DNA of 64,000 nucleotides from Clarkia xantiana subsp. parviflora (taxonomy: Eukaryota; Streptophyta; Magnoliopsida; Myrtales; Onagraceae). The stretch covers positions 24,979,772 through 25,043,771 of the forward strand of contig JAPTYO010000010.1 in assembly GCA_036873135.1 (NCBI GenBank), read 5' to 3'. Each line of letters begins with the position of its first letter. Positions within the stretch are counted from its first letter, which is position 1. Shown here in pieces: positions 21,261 through 44,660 of the stretch. The notes under the pieces are model-generated. The model had not been told where the DNA came from. It made no database searches and saw nothing but the letters and a program-made list of their open reading frames with translations. The position numbers were made by a program, and so were the translations under genes.

Positions 21261-23639
21261 ATATTAATATTGAAATCTGACCAAAATGACTATAAATGAA
21301 TAAAATATAATAGAGATAAATATATTTTATTATATTCGATAAATCTAAATTAGAAATAGATATATTATTAGTATATTATCATATTATGTTTTCCTTATTA
21401 TATTTTCAATCTCTTAATTACTCAATCTTCAGGCCGAGCCAAACCTTTATCATTTCAATATATTTCGTCTGAATTTTAACATCATCAATAAATTGATTGT
21501 ATTTAAAAACTCTTCAGGAGTTTCAATATCTTCAATTTCTCCCCCTCACGCGATGCCCCTTTCGGCTATAGCGTGATCGATTCAACTTATCAAAATATCA
21601 ATTTTCTTGATTCGCATAATAGCATTTTGATGCAACATAGCTCAAATGAGCCTATCCACTATGGAGAATATACCATAATCAGCTTGTATTGTTTTAAATG
21701 ATACAATATCATTAATATCCAACATTTTTGGAAAATTATCAATGCTAGCATCTTAAATCATTCTGGTATTTTCACTTGGATTCCACTATCAAATTAGCCA
21801 CCCAAATAGACTATAAGTAATTCATATCATGAGACGCATAAAAGACTTTTTATGTACTGCCAATGTAATAATATATTTGAAGGTGATTGCTCCACTAAAT
21901 AATCCATATAATAATTGACAGGATTCCGCGTATAATATTTGTACCACAGGTTGTGCGTATATATCTTACGACACAATTTATTTATTCGAGAAATAATTTG
22001 TATCCACTAGCTTCCACCTTCTGCATTTTTTATGTTAATACTTGCGTCTTTTCAAACTTTGGTCAATCATAATATTTGTTTAACATATTGAGCTTAAGAT
22101 CCTCGTCTTGTTTTATGATTTCACTCATGAATAATATTAAAAAATTGTTGTCGACAACTTTATATTTCACGGTACCTTCACTTCCCATTAATGACATAAC
22201 TCATTGAGATCTCTTTATTGTAATTATTATCAGGTACCTGAACCACTTCTGAGGTTTCATATTTAGTTATGTATTTACTCATTTTTTGGGAAATCACCTC
22301 CATAATAAGATCATATTTATCTATTTTCTTCTCATGCTCCATTCTCTTATCAATAAAATTTCTTTGGAACCGATATCACACGCTTCAAGCGTGAGTTATT
22401 TTCATTATAGTTTGTCCTACCGGGACATTTAAAGTGGAGCATATGCAGCTGTTAATTGACATATGACTTTTTGGGTCTCATAAAATCATTAAATACTTGA
22501 TTAGCAGTATTTGTAAATATTTATCTCTCTGAACTTCAGGTTCATATTCTCATTATGCAAGGATCTAAATGAGATAGTAAAAAAAAATTTCAGTCAATCT
22601 CTTTTCTGCCAGCTACTTATTTTCTCCCTCTAATGTTGGGAAAAATTGTTCATCAATGACAATTAGCAACGCTTGCTTTAAATATATATCAGTCATTGTT
22701 CCCAATTAATTGTTTATATCAAACATATTTTTCCCAACATTCCAGACCCATCTTTGTGAGTTGCGGTGGAGCAATTCAAACATATATCGCACATCATAAA
22801 ATTTATATGAGAAATTTCTCTTGACCAAAAGTTGGTTGTAATTGGGAGAACTGAGATTTAACATTGGCTTGGTGCGCAATTATACTGCCGCTTTCATAAG
22901 AGCATGCATTTGTACACAATTTGCTCTCATTGGTAGCATGTTAACTATATAATTGGAGGCTCACTGTAACATTCATGCTAAACTGCAAATATAGACACCA
23001 ATTGTCTGATAAATATAAACTTTCAATATCATCATCATTTTTTATTGAATAATCTGAAAAACTTTTTCTTGCAGTTTCATAAATGCACATGTGACCATAT
23101 AGTAGATGCATATTTTAGTAATAGTGTTGCGGTCCACATGGCAGGTGAATGAGTCCATATTCACATTTTATTATTTCCGTAAATAATGGAATTTTATCCA
23201 GAACTTAGCTGGTGATGATCACATAATGAATTTTCCTTTGAGAGCAATTATCATAATGATTTATGGAGAATCTTCAAGTTCTTTCAAATAATGTATTGCG
23301 CATCTTAAGTGACCCGGAATGGTCTGTAACAGGTCATGCCAAATATTGTATTATATGGGCAAAACTTCTGGTTTACCTCTATATGAATCAGTAAACTTCT
23401 GGTTTACCGAATATATAATCAATCACGCCAATATTGACGGTAAACTTCTGGTTTACCTGGTTTTTTTTTTTTTCATAATCCTGATAACACAATCCGCATG
23501 TTTTTATTTTATTCATCTCCATCTCAATTATGATTGCGGATTATTCACATTATTTATAATAAAAAAAATATGAATTATATGAAAGCATATAAATAACATT
23601 ATTAAAAGTAATGCATAGAGCGTTAAAAATAATAATTTA

Positions 23640-24370
23640 ATAGCTTCATATAAATGCTCGTAATTCAGGATCTTCGGGATCATTTATAGCTCAAAATATT
23701 TTAGGATATTCATGATTCTTATTTGTAGCTCAAGATCTATACGAATCTTTTATTCATATCTCAAAATATCTTAGGATCTTCAAGATCCTATTTTCAGCAT
23801 TCTAGATCATTCTTTCGAAATAATTTACGATCTTCAGGATCTTTATTGATTATTCAAGATCTTCATGGATCTTCAATCTCGTTAATTCATAGTTCGAGAT
23901 ATTTTGGATCTTCATGATCCTTTATTCATTTCTAGATCTTCTAGGATCTTCATGATCATTTATTCATAACTCATGATCTCTTGGGATCTTAGGGATCCAT
24001 TATTTATAATAATTCATGATATACATGATTTCTTTGTATACAAGAAGATCTTTAATTTCTAAATACAACGTTTCACATATGTATTTCATATATTTTAGGA
24101 TCTTCCGGATCCTTTTTTTTTTTTGAATAACTCTTGATCTTCTGGATCATTTTATAATAAAATGCAATAAACGTAATAATATATGTATATAATAAATATA
24201 ATGCAGTGCAAGAAATAAAAAGATAACTGTAAATAAAATATAATAAATAAAAAGACAATTATAATTGTAGTGCAAGAAATATAAAATATAATTGTAAATG
24301 CAGAATTTAAAAATAAATACGAATATTCATAATCTTGATCTTCAGGATCATAATATCGGATCTTCGGGAT
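23640..24370. repeat. Degenerate repeats of GATCTTCAGGATC
   Basis: About a dozen imperfect units alternate TCTTCAGGATC or TCTTCGGGATC with TTATTCATAGCTCA-like sequence. They lie in the gag or leader side of the copia relic. Confidence 0.6.
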
Positions 24371-24724
24371 ACGATATTAGTATAGAATGCAATTTTCTTT
24401 ATCGCTATATTCCAGTATCAAATAATATTTGCTATTGAGGCCAAACTTTGCCTGATTTCATTGCGCTTCATAAAATTATCAAATTCCGCTGCATAATATC
24501 AGCAATTTTCTACAAGCGTCATCGCGCATATCAAAATTATCATTCTTCCAAATCAATTGGACTTTGTATTCTTTTCATGCATTCTTTATTTGTAATAGAT
24601 TTCATCGTTCTTTATTATCTCACGATGACGCTACATATTTCATCTATTTCAAAATCAAAATTAAGTTTATCCATAACCATGGTAATTATAGATAATTTAC
24701 ACTCTTTAAGAGTCATTATTCTCA

Positions 24725-25050
24725 TATAATCATAAACTTCAACACTCACTTCGGGGAGTGGAATATGATATAAATCATAAAGTGCAATACTCACTCACTT
24801 CAGGGAGTGGATGATTTCATCACTATATTATAAGCTACAACACTCGCTTCTAGGAGTGGAGTATATCGTCGTTATAATTATAAATTGCAACGCTCACTTC
24901 AGGGAGCGTAACATATTTAATGGGCGATGCGTATACTTTTAATTCATCAGTTATATATGTATATATATTTCAGCATCTAGCCACACTTTTATTTTTCATG
25001 ATAACTCAAGTGTTACCATACTCGCTTCAGGGAGTATATTATATCAATAC
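24725..25050. repeat. Degenerate repeats of CACTCACTTCAGGGAGTG
   Basis: Five units, near 24743, 24791, 24840, 24892 and 25018, each form a short hairpin (CACTC...GAGTG) with a spacing of about 50 bp apart from the last. They are part of the copia relic. Confidence 0.6.
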
Positions 25051-25183
25051 ATATATAACATTATGTATACCATGAATTTATATTCAATAAATAATACCAC
25101 AAAAAAAATTACCGACGTAATATCATGTATTGTATAATCGAGACCACAAGAACCGACATACTCTGCTACGTGTGCCATTGTGT

Positions 25184-25392
25184 CCGACAAAGCTAACATA
25201 TAGCTGTAATCGCTACGGGCTGAATAGCCGGAATCAACGATACAGTGACTTAGTTTGATTTTCTAAGCTTGATTTTTTATCTCCGCTCCTTCATTATTGT
25301 TCTTCATTATGGGTTTATGAAAACAGAAAGTAAATAACATTAGTTATAAAATAATAAAATTATAGTAGGAAGTGGAAATAAGGAAGCTTCTT
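25184..25392. repeat. 209-bp direct repeat, copy 1 (left of the CACTA element)
   Basis: It starts CCGACAAAGCTAAC and ends AAGGAAGCTTCTT. It is nearly identical to 28598-28806; I see one T/C difference. The CACTA start follows one base later, at 25394. Confidence 0.93.
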
Positions 25393-26843
25393 ACACTACT
25401 GGAGATAAGGCAATTACCGACGAAAATAATTTTGTTGGTATAATTTTCGTCGGTAAATATTACATACACCGACAAAAATTATTATTCATCGGAAATTCAA
25501 ATTATTACCGACGAATTTTGTTTTCATCGGTAATAATTAATTTTACCGACGAAAATTTAATTTTTGTCGGTGAAAACTATAAGTATTACCAACGGATAAT
25601 ACTTTTTCGTCGGTATTAACGTTTTACACCGATGAAAATTAATATTGTTAGTAAATATACGTTTTACCGACCTAAAGTGTTTCGTCGGTAAGTATTAATA
25701 TTAATTTAAAATTAGTCTAAAATATATCACCGACGAAAATAATATATTTAGTCGGTAATACTAATTTACCGACGTATTCAATTTCGTCGGAATTATATAT
25801 GTTTACCGACATAATTTTTGTTGTCGCTCACGATCCTTTTCACCGATGAAATATACACTTCCTCGGTCAAAATAGTGTTTACCGACAACATATAGTTCCC
25901 TTGGTAAATATATTTGTACCGACGAAACAATAAATTTCACGGTAAATACGTGTTTTACCGATGAAATATAAACTTCCTTGGTAATAATAGTTTTTACCGA
26001 CGAAATATAATCTTCCTCGGTAATAATAGTTCGTATCGACAACAATTAAGTCCCTCGGAGGAATAATTGTTTTACCGACGTAACAACAAATTCCTCGGTA
26101 CATATTTGTTTTATCGACGTAATAACAAGTTCATCGGTAAATATTTGTTTTACCGCCGAAATACCAAATTCCTCGGTAATAATAGTTTTTTACCGATAAC
26201 ATATAATTTCCTCGGTAAAAATAGTGTTTACCGACCAAACTACAAATTTGTCGGTAATATGTCAATCAATTCGGCAAAATAAAATTCGAACTACACACAA
26301 AAACCATTTCACCGACGAAAAATACACTTCCTCGGTATAGATATTTTACCTACAACAACTAATTTCCTCGGTAAAATAGTGTTTACCGACGAAATTACAA
26401 ATTTCGTCGGTAATACATGTTTTACCGACAAAAAACACATTTCGTCGGCAAAATATTTTTTTAAACAAATTTTAGCCGAATTGTAGGGTTTAAATCCGCC
26501 ATTAATTATCAAAATTTAGGTAATAACTTTCCTGTGGCCGTCTTTCATTGTGCTTCTACATCTTCTAGTCGTTCTCTTCATTTCTTGTGCGTACACAGAC
26601 AATAACAATTCTTATGTAAGTTGAATTTCTCATATAATACATCTAAATTCCTGTTCTTTCTATGAATTCATCTTCTTTTCCTAGGTTGTGGCATCTAGTT
26701 TGGTGAAATTCCTTTATAAAACGTTGTTTCTTCTATAGGATTATGGTTGTGTATTTTTTAAGCACTTGAATTCCATAGTTATTTTGATTTTGTTTTTTTG
26801 CTCTTTCAATTTTTAGGTAACATCGATTTTCTACTTAAATACG

Positions 26844-27143
26844 CTAATAGATCCACCAATTGATAAGAGTTGGATGTCTAAAGATCGGGCAAGTACAGAA
26901 TACATGGATGGAGTAGAAAAATTCATTGAATTGGCATTGCGTGGTCCTACTATAGTTGATAGAGAAGGAAGATTGAAGATCAGATGCCCTTGCATTAACT
27001 GCGTTAATGCTATATATCAAACTCCTGATGAAGTTGATAGTCACCTCTTGTGGAAAGGTATCCAGCCTACATACACAAATTGGACATCTCATGGAGAAGA
27101 AAAACTTGATGTATCCTCAACTACTTGTAACTCGGGCAAATGA
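26844..27143 (+). pseudogene. CACTA transposase-associated domain fragment
   Basis: The frame reads DKSWMSKDRASTEYMDGVEKFIE, then CPCINCVNA, DEVDSHLLWKGI and YTNWTSHGEE, ending at TGA. This matches the plant transposase-associated domain (Pfam Transpos_assoc) found at the N-terminus of En/Spm-type transposases, with its spaced Cys residues and the HL...GI...YT.W..HGE signature. The long TNP2 domain that should follow is missing, so it is a truncated gene. It is in the same orientation as the element's left end. Confidence 0.85.
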
Positions 27144-27239
27144 TATGGATAGTAAACTACATACCACTAGACCAAGGTGATCATTTGAACATTTATGTCA
27201 GCGGCGTATAGTAATTAAAATATTGTTTACAGACTTATA

Positions 27240-28537
27240 TACAGAAGGAATTTAGGGTTTTTTTATTCCCACGTCTATTATAAACTACTCGCGCGCTCAT
27301 AAGTTATTCAAGGCGGCACCAGCGATTTCTCTGTCCTGTCGATTGTCAACCTCTGGCCTCTCCAACAGCGTAGATCTGCAGCTCGCCGGCGAGAAGTAAG
27401 CCCTCAAGTTCAACCAGGTACCCCTTCTCTTACTTTCTGGATGATGCTTTTCTGTCGGTTGTTGCTCTACCAAATGTCAATATGCAGAAATTACGAAGCA
27501 CATACGTTTTTTAGTTGTATGCTTGTTTGAGTGTCACTCTCTTCTTGTTTGAGTAGCTACTTTATTCTTGATTGCTTCAATTGTGATATGAAAATTTAGG
27601 GTTAATGTTTGATTTGAAAGGTTTATACATAAATTACCTGCTCAGTGTCTGATTTGGTAAATTAAACCTCCAACGTAGTATACAACATTGAATGGTGAGG
27701 TAGAAAGTTATAGGGAGAGGATCCTACGTGGCAGGCACCCATCTGGGTCGTTGACCCACAATTCTTGTTCCCTTAGTCTATGGCTTGGACCATGAACCGG
27801 CCCGAGCTGGGTAGGGTGAGTGTGGTCATGTTTGTGGGTGAGTTATTGCAGGAGATTTCGAACCAATTGATGGGTTCGGTTGGAGGGTCGGGATGCGAAA
27901 GGGGAATCGTATGGTGGGCTCGGTTTTGTAGCAGGTTGTGCTTGTGCATGGTTTGGTTGACCATAGGTTAGTCCAAGCATTGTGTTCCAAGCTTTGTTGG
28001 GTTCGATGTTCTCCTTTCTTTTGCCATAGGTTTTAATTATACATATATATATATATATATATATGAAACGATATATTATTACTTGAGTTTTAGACGTATA
28101 GTTGAAATGCCCTACAAATTTATATAACTTATCTACATGCTGTTGTATTATTTATGCCCAAACGAAGGCATACATATATTATATATATTCAAATTCATAC
28201 ATATATTATATGTTCAACACTCTGGGGTTTAGTAGTGGGACCAAAAACTGGAAAAAAATAGCGGTCTTTTTTGGTCAGTTAGTGTGGATGATTTTCTGAC
28301 AATTACAAGCAATGGTAGCTTAAGTTCTTTCCATCTTCAGCTTATTTAGTCCTTTGACAACGAGTCACAGTTTGATTCTCTAGTAAATGTCTACTTGTCA
28401 TCTATTAAGCAGGTGTTGATATGCGATCGTATCATTTTAGTTTACCCGAAGATCCTCCAGATATTAGGAATTGGCACTCGAGCTACGTGTACGAGTCTCC
28501 TGAACTAGGTTCAATTATTGGGTCTCAAATTTAATTT
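27240..28537 (+). pseudogene. Candidate captured host-gene fragment inside the CACTA element
   Basis: AATTTAGGGTTTTTTTA (a telo-box word typical of plant housekeeping promoters) is followed by a leader and a good donor, CAACCAG/GTACCCC, at 27417/27418. A 995-bp AT-rich, intron-like stretch ends at TTAAGCAG (28412). The next exon has an ATG at 28421 and encodes MRSYHFSLPEDPPDIRNW followed by a Ser-Tyr-rich YVYESPEL stretch. That sequence has the feel of a conserved plant protein N-terminus, but I cannot name it. It then runs straight into CACTA subterminal repeats (TTCCTCGGTA). This is what transduplication by a CACTA element would leave: promoter or leader, intron and first coding exon without the rest. 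Confidence 0.5.
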
Positions 28538-28597
28538 CCTCGGTATAAATAAATATATATTACCGATGATTCGAACTTCGTCGGTAATTACTTGTTA

Positions 28598-28806
28598 CCG
28601 ACAAAGCTAACATATAGCTGTAATCGCTACGGGCTGAATAGCCGGAATCAACGATACAGTGACTTAGTTTGATTTTCTAAGCTTGATTTTTTATCTCCGC
28701 TCCTTCATTATTGTTCTTCATTATGGGTTCATGAAAACAGAAAGTAAATAACATTAGTTATAAAATAATAAAATTATAGTAGGAAGTGGAAATAAGGAAG
28801 CTTCTT
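28598..28806. repeat. 209-bp direct repeat, copy 2 (right of the CACTA element)
   Basis: It is nearly identical to 25184-25392. It is followed by TAGTGTTCAATTTGCGG, which I take as the original continuation of the copia element, the empty-site side. Confidence 0.93.
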
Positions 28807-29003
28807 TAGTGTTCAATTTGCGGGTGGATGTGAGCTTTATCCTTGGCCGATGAAGGAGATCTTGGCTTGGTTGGGATAGCGGCGCATTGTTGCTTTAGTG
28901 ATAAAATTTTTTTTTAAGCGAAATCGTGCTGATAACGTGTTACGAAAGTAGAGAGGTAATAGAAGAGAGAACTTAAGAATGATCTTATTATCATAATAGG
29001 GGC

Positions 29004-30379
29004 CAGTAGCGTACGTAGGAATTTGACAATAGGGGACAATTTTGAAAAAAAAAAAAAAAGAAGTTAAAATTTTTTTGCCAAAAAAAGTTGAGTGAAAAAT
29101 ATATACAATTCAGCAAATTTGATCAACTTTTACTTGTTAAATTAATTATTAAATATTTTTGGGTTAACAGGTCTTTTGGTCCATGATGTTTGACGACTTT
29201 TGGGTTTTGGTCCATGATGTTTTTTTTCCCCTAGTTTTGGTCTCATATGTTTGCATATTTTTCTAGTTTTGGTGTTAACTCGCCCCCAATTGGACTAGGT
29301 CCAATTTGACCAATTCTGGGTTAGCCCAGGGCTGTGTCGATCCCAGTTGGGGTCGCCTGGGTCCGGCGAAGTGGTCGGACACAGCCCTGTGCTAGCCCAG
29401 TGCTAAGTCAATTGGACCTAGTTGTCCAATTTGGGATCAATTTTAAAAATTTGAGACTAAACTGAACAAAAAAAGAGTTAGGGAAGTATTAGATGAACTA
29501 AAAATTGAACAAAATTAAAAGTTTAGGGTGAATCACGTGACTTGCATATGTTACTTAACGAAAAATATGAACGGAATGTAACAGAAAGACCAAAATTAGA
29601 AAAAAATATGCAAACATATGAGACCAAAACTAAGAAAAAAAAACATCATGAACCAAAACTCAAAAGTCGTCAAACATCATGGACTAAAAGACCTGTTAAC
29701 CCAATATTTTTTTTACGGTTCAAACATGTCATACGAAAGAGCATAGTCGTCTTCCATATTGAAAATTTTAACATCATGTTTAATAATACAAAAAGAACAT
29801 ACTCTACACATAAAAATGTTCAAATGAGAATTTTAAAGGAGATTTTTTCCGGATTAAATAAATGAACGAAATATTTTAATCGAGTCTCGTACTGATCACA
29901 GACTTTTTAAGACAATTTCGCTACCTTATTAACTTATCGGTTGTGTTAGAGGATAACCACGGACGCTTGTCTTCCTTATTGAACGATCTAGACAAAGTAT
30001 GGACTGCACTGGCCGGGCATAGCAAGAATATTAATTTTTCATTTATCCGATCAGAAAAATTATAGTGACATTACACATTATTTTTCCAATAAAAACCTAT
30101 TACCTATAATTGTAGATAAACACTTAATATATATATATATTATCAAGAGATAGTTAGTATATTACACAGGTAAGCAATATATATAACTCGTATATGTAAT
30201 ATATATAACTTGTATATGTACAAATTATCTGAAAACTAGTTCATGAACTGGCACTTGCTTGCTCATACTTCCATCAATCTTGCTTCCCTTGGTGAAGTGT
30301 ATATATATACTTTTTTAAACAAATCAGAAATAAATGGGTGACATTAAGTCCCCATTCCATTAACATGGAGCCGCCACTG
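29004..30379. mobile_element. hAT element, 1376 bp, in the copia LTR
   Basis: The ends CAGTAGCGTACGTAGG and the complement of GGAGCCGCCACTG (CAGTGGCGGCTCC) fit hAT termini of the CAGTGGCG type. The perfect 8-bp duplication ATAGGGGC lies at 28996-29003 and 30380-30387. No transposase frame is seen. It contains the Mutator-like element at 29161-29702. Confidence 0.88.
29161..29702. mobile_element. Mutator-like MITE nested in the hAT element, 542 bp
   Basis: The ends GGGTTAACAGGTCTTTTGG and the complementary CTAAAAGACCTGTTAACCC pair for more than 100 bp with few mismatches. The perfect 9-bp duplication AATATTTTT lies at 29152-29160 and 29703-29711. The centre (29280-29420) is a second palindromic region with TTGGACTAGGTCCAATT-like words. 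Confidence 0.9.
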
Positions 30380-30479
30380 ATAGGGGCTCTTATATAGTGA
30401 TTACATAGATTTAGAGATGAAGTAAAATCAATATATGGAAAGTCTAAATAAGGAAAAACACATAATATTGAACATAGAA

Positions 30480-31380
30480 GTTATAAATTTATAAGAATAT
30501 TATAAATTGTAATGCAACGTAACATAGAAGTTTTCACAAAAAAAAAAAAAAAAAACATAGAACCAAAGAAAGAAGTGTTGGGCGGACGAAGAAAAAGGAC
30601 GAAGCAGAAAGGGTCAATGGTGCTAACGTGGGAAAACACGCTCGAACGTGCGTCGGTGATTCTGATTAGGTAACCTTTGCAAATTGCTCCGCGATACCAC
30701 GCGCCAGTGGTATGCAATCGCCAAGGTGCCGAGTAAATACTATTTAAAATCCGTGGACGTCGATGCTAATTCCCGTGGGACTCCATTTATTGAACAGCCA
30801 ATAACATATTTTCTGTTAACACTTTTCTAACGTGGCAATGGAATTCTCACCATCCAAAGAATTTTTTTTTGGCCAACATGTTCAAAGAATTATAACTATA
30901 AAACATGTTTGATTATTAAGTTTAAACGTCTAAACCGGTAAATTTAAACTTTAAAATGCATTACCACAATTAACGAGAGTCAGAGAATATCATGTCAGGT
31001 CCCACATCATTAAATAATATATTTTATATTTTACAATTTTTATTATTATTTTTAAATATCAATTTATTTTAGAATATTCTGGTTACGAATTATGAAATTT
31101 TCTAAATGAAATATGACATCATATATCTCAAACTTATGAATAACATGTAACAAATTAATTAATTAAAAGATATTTTTTTTTGGAAATACATATTAATTAA
31201 TTTAAAAGTGAGTTTACACATTAATTATATTATTATTTACATTTTTATATAAATAGAAGTCCGTGCAAACCGCAAATCAATAACCAATATCTAAGTAACA
31301 CTGAATTTGAATTAAATATCACTCACATTCACATGTATATAAAACACGAAACAAAACATAGTAATTATATAATATTTGCA
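30480..31380. other. AT-rich intergenic DNA
   Basis: No gene is supported. A frame on the minus strand at 30481-30717 crosses an A-run and has no domain. Confidence 0.45.
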
Positions 31381-31384
31381 ATTG

Positions 31385-31550
31385 TGTAATATGATGTGAT
31401 GGTTTAGTGCATCAACTCTTAACCAGAGGTTAGGATTCAAATACCACTAGTGATCATAGGAATGAAAAATATTCATGACGATCACTTTATCTCTTACGAG
31501 CTGACTCGGTGCGACTCATGCGAGTGGGGACTAATCTATGTGTGATAAGG
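31385..31550 (+). mobile_element. Probable tRNA-derived SINE
   Basis: TGGTTTAGTGC (A-box-like, about 31401) is followed about 30 bp later by GGATTCAAATACC (B-box-like, about 31432). Further on, CTCGGTGCGACTCATGCGAG and GGGGACTAATC resemble the 3' body of plant Au-type SINEs. A hAT element begins right after it. The borders are approximate. Confidence 0.4.
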
Positions 31551-31564
31551 GTCACTCCTAGAAC

Positions 31565-32408
31565 CAGTGTTATCAGAACCGGACCGGCGGCCCGACCGGG
31601 TTCGAACTGGAACGGGTGTCTCCAACGGTCCGGTTCGAGCAAATCCGGAGGAAGTAAGCAAACCCGGTTCGACAACCGGTTTTTTGTCGAACCGTCCGGT
31701 TTTGAGCGAACCGGACGGTTCGCCGGTTTGTTTCCCTTTACATGAAAAAAAAAACTTAAATCAGTAACTTCCGTCTCCACCCTACCTCCGCCGCTCGTGG
31801 ATACAACTTAATTCATCAGATCTCATCTCGAGATTTAGGTGAGATTCAAACTCAATTCATGCTAGAATCGTAATTCATGGTGGAACGTTCCGTTTCCACC
31901 CTACCTCCGCCGCCCGTTGTTGATCAGATGTCATCTTTTCGTAGTTGAATTTAGTCGCCGATCTCCACACTAGATCTGTACTGGGAAATCGCTCTCTTCT
32001 CTGTTCTACTATTGAATGGCAACATAACTATTTGATGAAACCAACTGGATCCGAAATTACCTGAAGCAATTGGAAATGCAAATTGAAGGGAGAGAAATGG
32101 AGGAGAGAGAGAGAGAAAAGGGAGGACTGAGAGTGGAGACGTGACTGAGTGAGGGGCTGAGCGAAGAGAGAGAGAGAGAGGGAGGGAAGGTGAGGGAGGG
32201 TCGAGGAGGGAGAGAGAGATAGGATAGGTGAGGGAGGGGAGATAGAGACGAGAGAGAGAGAGATAGGTGAGGTGAGTGAGGGGGCCCAGTGGGAAGGAGA
32301 TAATGGGAGGACTGATACGTGACTGAGTGTTCGAACCCGGTTCGAACCGGAGAACCGGGAACCGGAGCTCTCTCCGATTCGACCACCGGTCCGGTTCTGA
32401 TAACACTG
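31565..32408. mobile_element. hAT-type element, 844 bp
   Basis: The ends are CAGTGTTATCAGAACCGGAC and the complement of GTCCGGTTCTGATAACACTG, a 20-bp perfect inverted repeat. The flanks CCTAGAAC (31557-31564) and CCTAAAAC (32409-32416) match at 7 of 8. The middle (32095-32280) is a GA-rich simple repeat, which creates long Ser/Leu/Pro frames on the minus strand that are not genes. Confidence 0.88.
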
Positions 32409-33224
32409 CCTAAAACCAACCGAAGAAAACGAAAATAAATAAATATTGCACACAAATTACACATCAATCCTCTTTGGATTTAGTTTTGCTGAAATTGTGG
32501 TAGTTCTTTTGATTATATGGTCTAATAGTGACTTTTAAGTCCATCTCAAAATGTATTATTCAACCTTTTCTGTTCCCGGTATAATAGTTACCTCAATCCT
32601 GATTTTTTCGGATTAGAAAATTTGGTATTTATTTTGACAAAAATTAGATGAAGATTTGAAATTATTAAAACGATAGCACTGCTCCGACTGCGTCTGAACT
32701 GTCAAACTCTGTCCAGTAATAACCCCCAAAATGAAGGGTAATTCAGGGTTTTCACAAATAAAATCCAGAGGGCTGCGTTTTTTTTTTTTTGGGGTAAACA
32801 AAGTGCTACGCTCGTTTTCTTGTCTCGGTCTAAATCTAAATACTTAATTAATTAATTAACGATTAATTGTTATGTTAATAAAAAAAATAAAACTTGGTCT
32901 TGGTCTTCTTGAGTAGACAGGCAAGAGGGGCCCAAGAATCGGAAGAGAAGAGAGGAAGAAACAGCAACAGTAACAGTTAACAACAAACTCCGAAGAATCA
33001 TTCCCTCCATAATAGCCGAATCGAAGAACCCATTCTTCGCATTTTCTTCTTTGAAATCGGTCAGAGCGTCCATTGCATAATCTTCATTTCTTTGCGCGCA
33101 TCGTTGGGAAAGCAAGAGCTCGAGCTCTGTTGTCTAGGAAGTTTGATTGATGGTCTTTCTTCAAGGGGTAGGAAGCAGATCGAGAATTGGCTGGAGTTTT
33201 CTGATTTGATCAAGTTGGGTCAAG
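32409..33224 (+). promoter_or_regulatory. Myosin promoter and 5' UTR region
   Basis: There is AT-rich DNA to about 32880, then a purine-rich leader (AGAAGAGAGGAAGAAACAGC near 32943) leading to the ATG at 33225. The leader probably starts near 32900. No clear TATA box or transcription start can be set. The open frame on the minus strand at 32870-33115 is the complement of this leader. Confidence 0.4.

Positions 33225-44660
<11,436 letters not shown>

Larger units (their letters stand above)
25394..28597. mobile_element. CACTA (En/Spm) element, right terminus missing
   Basis: The left terminus is CACTACTGGAGATAAGGC at 25394. From 25413 to about 26460 there are dozens of short inverted units (TTACCGACGAAA and TTTCGTCGGTAA), the subterminal repeats expected of CACTA transposons. 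A few return at 28535-28597. The right terminal CACTA complement is absent, because the sequence passes directly from CCGAC into the second 209-bp repeat. Inside are a transposase-associated domain frame and a candidate captured gene fragment. The main TNP2-type transposase is not visible, so the element is defective. Confidence 0.82.
21420..30480 (-). mobile_element. Ty1/copia retrotransposon relic, minus strand, with nested insertions
   Basis: On the minus strand, decayed sequence from about 22.9 to 22.2 kb reads like the copia pol linker before reverse transcriptase: GCTGCATATGCTCC, then a GTCCCGGTAGGACAAAC motif, then TCACGCTTGAAGCGTG followed by GGTTCCAAAG. Copia polyproteins have A-AN-AP, VPVGQ and LKRGRPVGSK there. 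Frameshifts are everywhere. To the right, GTTATCAGCACG near 28927-28939 is a primer-binding-like site just inside a probable 5' LTR, which ends near 28940. The LTR continues past a hAT insertion (29004-30379) to about 30480. The inside of the element is also split by a CACTA element (25394-28597). The borders are approximate and I did not find the 3' LTR. Confidence 0.6.

Noticed and set aside
25413..26460. A regularly repeated short motif resembling a CRISPR array
   Set aside because: The units (ACCGACGAAA and its complement) alternate in orientation, vary in sequence and follow a CACTA terminus in a plant genome. They are transposon subterminal repeats.
25803..26512. Several open frames of 60-80 codons rich in Tyr, Arg and Phe
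   Set aside because: They are translations of the CACTA subterminal repeats and have no independent support.
31951..32467. Three overlapping Ser/Leu/Pro-rich frames on the minus strand
   Set aside because: They come from the GA-rich simple repeat inside the hAT element at 31565-32408.
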